Source: Mariaggregatimicrobium sp964498785
Lineage (GTDB): Bacteria; Zhuqueibacterota; Zhuqueibacteria; Thermofontimicrobiales; Thiofontviventaceae
Length of the DNA: 7,618 nt
NCBI GenBank assembly: GCA_964498785.1
Contig: CAZCJL010000204.1
Span: forward strand, 1-7,618
Reading direction: 5' to 3'
The notes under the pieces are model-generated. The model searched no databases, had not been told where the DNA came from, and saw nothing but the letters and a program-made list of their open reading frames with translations. Position numbers and translations under genes: made by a program. Shown here one piece after another: positions 5,639 through 7,618 of this stretch (position 1 is the stretch's first letter; every line of letters starts with the position of its first letter).

Positions 5639-6106
5639 ATGAAGTTAAAACGTGCACTCAGCATATTTTTAATTATTACATTGGTAATTGCAATTTCTGT
5701 CATCGCAAAGGACACTGAAAAAACAGATGATACCATTACCTGTCCGGTGACCGGCAAAGTGCTTAATAAATCAGAAGCACAGGGACCGGTTATGCTCGAT
5801 GGAAAAGAGTATTACTTCGCTTGCAAAAAAAGCATGGAAAAATTCCAGAAAAATCCGGACGAATATCTATCATGCACTCATAAGCACAGCGATCCTAATA
5901 AAAAAACAGAGTTCAAAGCAACCTATAACGGAACAGACTATTACTTTTGCAGCGAAAAATGCAAAACCGCATTTGATAAAGATCCCAGCGCGTATCTTGC
6001 ACAACTGAAAAAGGCAGACGCCGGAAAAGTCCATCATGAAAAAGCCGACTGTGCAACAAAATGCCCGCATAGCAAAAACTGCGCGACAAAATGCGGTAAA
6101 AAATAA
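5639..6106 (+). CDS. Secreted double YHS-domain protein with cysteine-rich tail, likely metal-binding
   Basis: The protein has 155 residues. An N-terminal signal peptide (KLKR, then a hydrophobic run to VIA, probable cut after Ala23) sends it to the periplasm or outside. Two YHS (TRASH-like) domains follow. Domain 1 (about 34-77) starts CPVTGK and ends FQKNPDEYL. Domain 2 (about 78-120) holds Y-Y-F-C-S-E-K-C and ends FDKDPSAYL. In YHS proteins the C-x3-C pair and nearby residues bind metals such as copper. Domain 2 keeps it (Cys104, Cys108); domain 1 has Ala61 and Ser65 at these places and only a shifted Cys62. The tail (131-155) has His132-His133 and the repeated word CATKC (138-142, 147-151), giving four further cysteines. 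A role in copper or other soft-metal binding in the cell envelope is likely but inferred. The strong site AAGGAGG (5623-5629) suggests high expression. Confidence 0.85.
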   Translation: MKLKRALSIFLIITLVIAISVIAKDTEKTDDTITCPVTGKVLNKSEAQGPVMLDGKEYYFACKKSMEKFQKNPDEYLSCTHKHSDPNKKTEFKATYNGTDYYFCSEKCKTAFDKDPSAYLAQLKKADAGKVHHEKADCATKCPHSKNCATKCGKK

Positions 6107-6119
6107 TTTATCATCCGGA

Positions 6120-6254
6120 GGAGCTGTATCAAAAGTCCGATTTTCTCATTTGATGTCATTCCGGGCTTGTCCCGGAATCTGCTAATTATTATAAATTTAG
6201 GGGATTCCTGCATTTGCAGGAATGACACCCAAAAATGACTTTTAATACAGCCCC
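6120..6254 (+). repeat. Small palindromic repeat (MITE-like), complete copy 2
   Basis: This is a 135-bp element with 18-bp imperfect terminal inverted repeats: GGAGCTGTATCAAAAGTC on the left and GACTTTTAATACAGCCCC on the right (16 of 18 match when one is inverted). The inner 74-bp core (6154-6227) has perfect 9-bp inverted ends and two hairpins, and is 70/74 identical to the inverted core at 11-84. No target-site duplication is obvious in the flanks. The 20-bp palindromes ATTCCT-N8-AGGAAT resemble in form the Neisseria dRS3 repeats (ATTCCC-N8-GGGAAT), though homology is not implied. It starts 13 bp after the YHS stop codon, so its hairpins are probably transcribed and may shape that mRNA's 3' end. 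Confidence 0.82.
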
Positions 6255-6271
6255 AAATAAAACAAACAGCC

Positions 6272-6309
6272 AAAAGCCCGCCAAAGTATTTTTCCGGTGG
6301 GCTTTTATA
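6272..6309 (+). terminator. Intrinsic terminator downstream of the YHS gene and repeat
   Basis: AAAAGCCCGCC (6272-6282) pairs with GGTGGGCTTTT (6296-6306) through 11 pairs including one G-U, with a 13-nt loop. TTTTATAATT follows. It lies beyond the repeat, so it may be the original terminator of the YHS gene, displaced by insertion of the element. The A4 on the left also gives it weak activity from the other strand. Confidence 0.75.
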
Positions 6310-6400
6310 ATTAAAGAGGAAATTAATATACTTAATTACCCCTTCTATTCCACTGTTTTTAAACCGCCTTTACCATTTTGTTACAACATCTTAAAATTTC

Positions 6401-6428
6401 TTGCTTTTAAAAAATAAAATATTATCTT
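6401..6428 (+). promoter_or_regulatory. Candidate promoter of the proline dehydrogenase gene
   Basis: TTGCTT (6401-6406) and TATCTT (6423-6428) are 16 bp apart, giving a start near 6435 and a leader of about 48 nt. The region is A/T-rich and several weaker alternatives exist, such as TATAAT at 6441-6446 without a good -35. Confidence 0.3.
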
Positions 6429-6472
6429 AGATATTGTCGTTATATAATTCGTCAAATCGTTTAACTAAATAT

Positions 6473-6476
6473 GGAG
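6473..6476 (+). promoter_or_regulatory. Ribosome binding site that sets the proline dehydrogenase start
   Basis: GGAG ends 6 nt before the ATG at 6483. A TTG at 6480 is in frame but only 3 nt from the site, too close for normal initiation. The ATG at 6483 is preferred. Confidence 0.75.
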
Positions 6477-6482
6477 TAATTG

Positions 6483-7400
6483 ATGAATTGGTTTAATAAT
6501 CTAATTGCCACCATCCTGCCAATTGTCCCCCGCCCCATTGTTAAAATATTTTCCAAACCCTATATTTCCGGTGATACCCTCGATGATGCTGTCCGTGTTG
6601 TAAAAGATTTAAACTCACAGGGAATATGTGCCACCCTCGATCTGCTTGGCGAAGAAGTGAAGGTTAAAGAAGATTCATTAAAAGCGCTGGAAACCTATAA
6701 GGAAATTCTGACTGAGATTGACCGTAAAAAATTAGATGCAAATGTATCAGTGAAACCGACTCACATGGGATTAAAAATTGATACGGAATTTTGCTACAAT
6801 AATATCAAGTCGCTTTTGGATCAGGCAAAAGAACTCAATAATTTTGTTCGTATCGATATGGAAGACTCATCCTGCGTTGACGACACAATTGAAGTATTCC
6901 TTCGACTCCGAAAAGACTACGACAATGTCGGGACGGTTTTTCAGACATATTTACGCCGTCTGCTCGATGATATCAATACAACGCTTCCGCAAAAGCCCAA
7001 CCTTCGATTGTGTAAAGGCGCCTATTACTGGGAAAAGCGCGATATTGTATTTAAGGAGCCTGAAATCGTTAACTGCAACTTCGCTTATGCACTCGAAAAG
7101 TTGCTATCCAACGACTGCTATGTCGGCATTGCCACTCACGATGAAAAGGTTGTCTGGCAGGGATTAAAACTAATTGATCAATTACAGTTGAAACCGGATC
7201 AATACGAATTTCAAATGCTGCTCGGCGTTGATCCGGAATTGAGACGTATTATCGTGAACCAGGGACACAAGCTCCGCGTTTACGTGCCCTTCGGAAAAGA
7301 ATGGTTCGCTTATTCTGTGCGCCGGTTAAAAGAAAATCCGAAAATGGTGAATTATATCCTCGGAAATATGTTCAACCGAATCACCGGAAGGAAGCAATAA
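6483..7400 (+). CDS. putB: Proline dehydrogenase, monofunctional (PutB type)
   Basis: This FAD enzyme oxidises L-proline to 1-pyrroline-5-carboxylate and passes electrons to the respiratory quinone pool. The 305-residue chain is the usual length of single-domain bacterial enzymes such as that of Thermus. Barrel motifs appear in order: LDLLGE (53-58), VSVKPTHMGL (88-97), RIDMEDS (123-129), QTYLRR (154-159), RLCKGAYYWEK (175-185), ATHD (217-220), EFQMLLGV (242-249) and VYVPFGKEWFAYSVRRLKEN (266-285). The pair Arg280-Arg281 in the last block is the substrate-carboxylate clamp of the family. P5C dehydrogenase, the next enzyme, is not fused and not in the window. The region before residue 25 is somewhat hydrophobic, fitting peripheral membrane contact rather than export. 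The gene has its own candidate promoter and a strong terminator, so it seems monocistronic. Confidence 0.92.
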   Translation: MNWFNNLIATILPIVPRPIVKIFSKPYISGDTLDDAVRVVKDLNSQGICATLDLLGEEVKVKEDSLKALETYKEILTEIDRKKLDANVSVKPTHMGLKIDTEFCYNNIKSLLDQAKELNNFVRIDMEDSSCVDDTIEVFLRLRKDYDNVGTVFQTYLRRLLDDINTTLPQKPNLRLCKGAYYWEKRDIVFKEPEIVNCNFAYALEKLLSNDCYVGIATHDEKVVWQGLKLIDQLQLKPDQYEFQMLLGVDPELRRIIVNQGHKLRVYVPFGKEWFAYSVRRLKENPKMVNYILGNMFNRITGRKQ

Positions 7401-7421
7401 AGTTTTTCTTTGCCTGCGCGA

Positions 7422-7454
7422 AGATTTCCGAAGTCTTGAAGATTTCGGAAATCT
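7422..7454. repeat. Perfect 11-bp inverted repeat (hairpin) after proline dehydrogenase
   Basis: AGATTTCCGAA (7422-7432) pairs with TTCGGAAATCT (7444-7454) around an 11-nt loop. The unit GAAGATTT also occurs twice in direct orientation (7420-7427 and 7438-7445). No T run follows, so it is not a normal terminator. It may be a small dispersed palindrome or an mRNA 3'-end stabiliser. Confidence 0.5.
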
Positions 7455-7479
7455 AATGGTCTCCAATTTTGATCATGTG

Positions 7480-7520
7480 AAATGGACTTCTTTTAATAAG
7501 GAAGTCCATTTTTATTTTGC
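7480..7520 (+). terminator. Strong intrinsic terminator of proline dehydrogenase
   Basis: AAATGGACTTC (7480-7490) pairs perfectly with GAAGTCCATTT (7501-7511). Three further inner pairs (7491-7493 with 7498-7500, one G-U) reduce the loop to four bases. TTTTTATTTT follows. The sequence beyond, to the window end, shows no gene that I can support. Confidence 0.85.
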
Positions 7521-7618
7521 GTATCGCATCAAGAGCCTGTCCACGAATTACACGTGCGAAGGTTATTAACCCAAGTTCACCACACTATTTTGGAAAATGT
7601 CCTTAAATTGGCAAAAAT

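Noticed and set aside
119..6119. The 6-kb block between the inverted repeats as a composite transposon
   Set aside because: No transposase or integrase is present, the cargo is ordinary metabolism, and dispersed small repeats commonly flank unrelated genes by chance.
6235..6417. Plus-strand open frame of 60 codons after the YHS gene
   Set aside because: It begins inside the repeat end, runs through a terminator hairpin, and has no ribosome site.
1..7618. CRISPR array, tRNA, rRNA or prophage attachment site
   Set aside because: I saw no regularly spaced direct repeats, cloverleaf-like sequence, rRNA motifs or integrase gene on either strand.
7521..7618. Start of a further gene or insertion-sequence end at the right edge
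   Set aside because: No open frame, ribosome site or terminal repeat can be supported; the words CACGAATTACACG only vaguely recall known intergenic repeats.

Overview
The window looks like an ordinary chromosomal stretch of an AT-rich bacterium. It carries six credible protein genes: one small gene on the minus strand and five on the plus strand. Genes are well spaced, have purine-rich Shine-Dalgarno sites, and mostly seem to be single-gene units with their own terminators. Candidate promoters have the classic TTGA-17-TAATTT shape rather than the TTTG/TAnnTTTG type of Bacteroidota. The secreted cysteine-rich YHS protein and the stand-alone proline dehydrogenase suggest a free-living, respiring, Gram-negative-like bacterium, perhaps Calditrichota- or KSB1-like. 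That placement is only a guess; no rRNA or other phylogenetic marker is present.

Layout: (1) 1-118 is one copy of a small palindromic repeat cut by the window edge. (2) 199-237 is a bidirectional hairpin terminator ending a minus-strand gene for a 95-residue unknown protein (258-545). (3) 546-1357 is a very AT-rich gene-free stretch with an inverted repeat near the small gene's promoter and one structured, more GC-rich island. (4) 1358-2305 is a MeaB/ArgK-type GTPase, the chaperone family of B12-dependent acyl-CoA mutases. (5) 2432-4789 is an unusually long transketolase-like thiamine diphosphate enzyme with its own promoter and terminator. (6) 4890-5381 is a GNAT acetyltransferase. (7) 5639-6106 is a secreted protein with two YHS domains and a cysteine-rich tail, preceded by a leader able to form alternative hairpins. 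(8) 6120-6254 is a complete, inverted second copy of the repeat. (9) 6483-7400 is a monofunctional proline dehydrogenase, followed by two hairpins.

The genes do not form an obvious pathway or defence system. MeaB, transketolase and proline dehydrogenase belong to propionate/methylmalonyl-CoA, pentose phosphate and proline metabolism, and no partner enzymes (mutase, P5C dehydrogenase) lie in the window. The points most worth a second look are the miniature transposon-like repeat, a dnaX-type slippery heptamer in meaB followed at once by a stop in the -1 frame, a transketolase whose metal motif reads GEG instead of GDG, and the lopsided metal ligands of the YHS protein. I found no clear evidence of a new multi-gene system.
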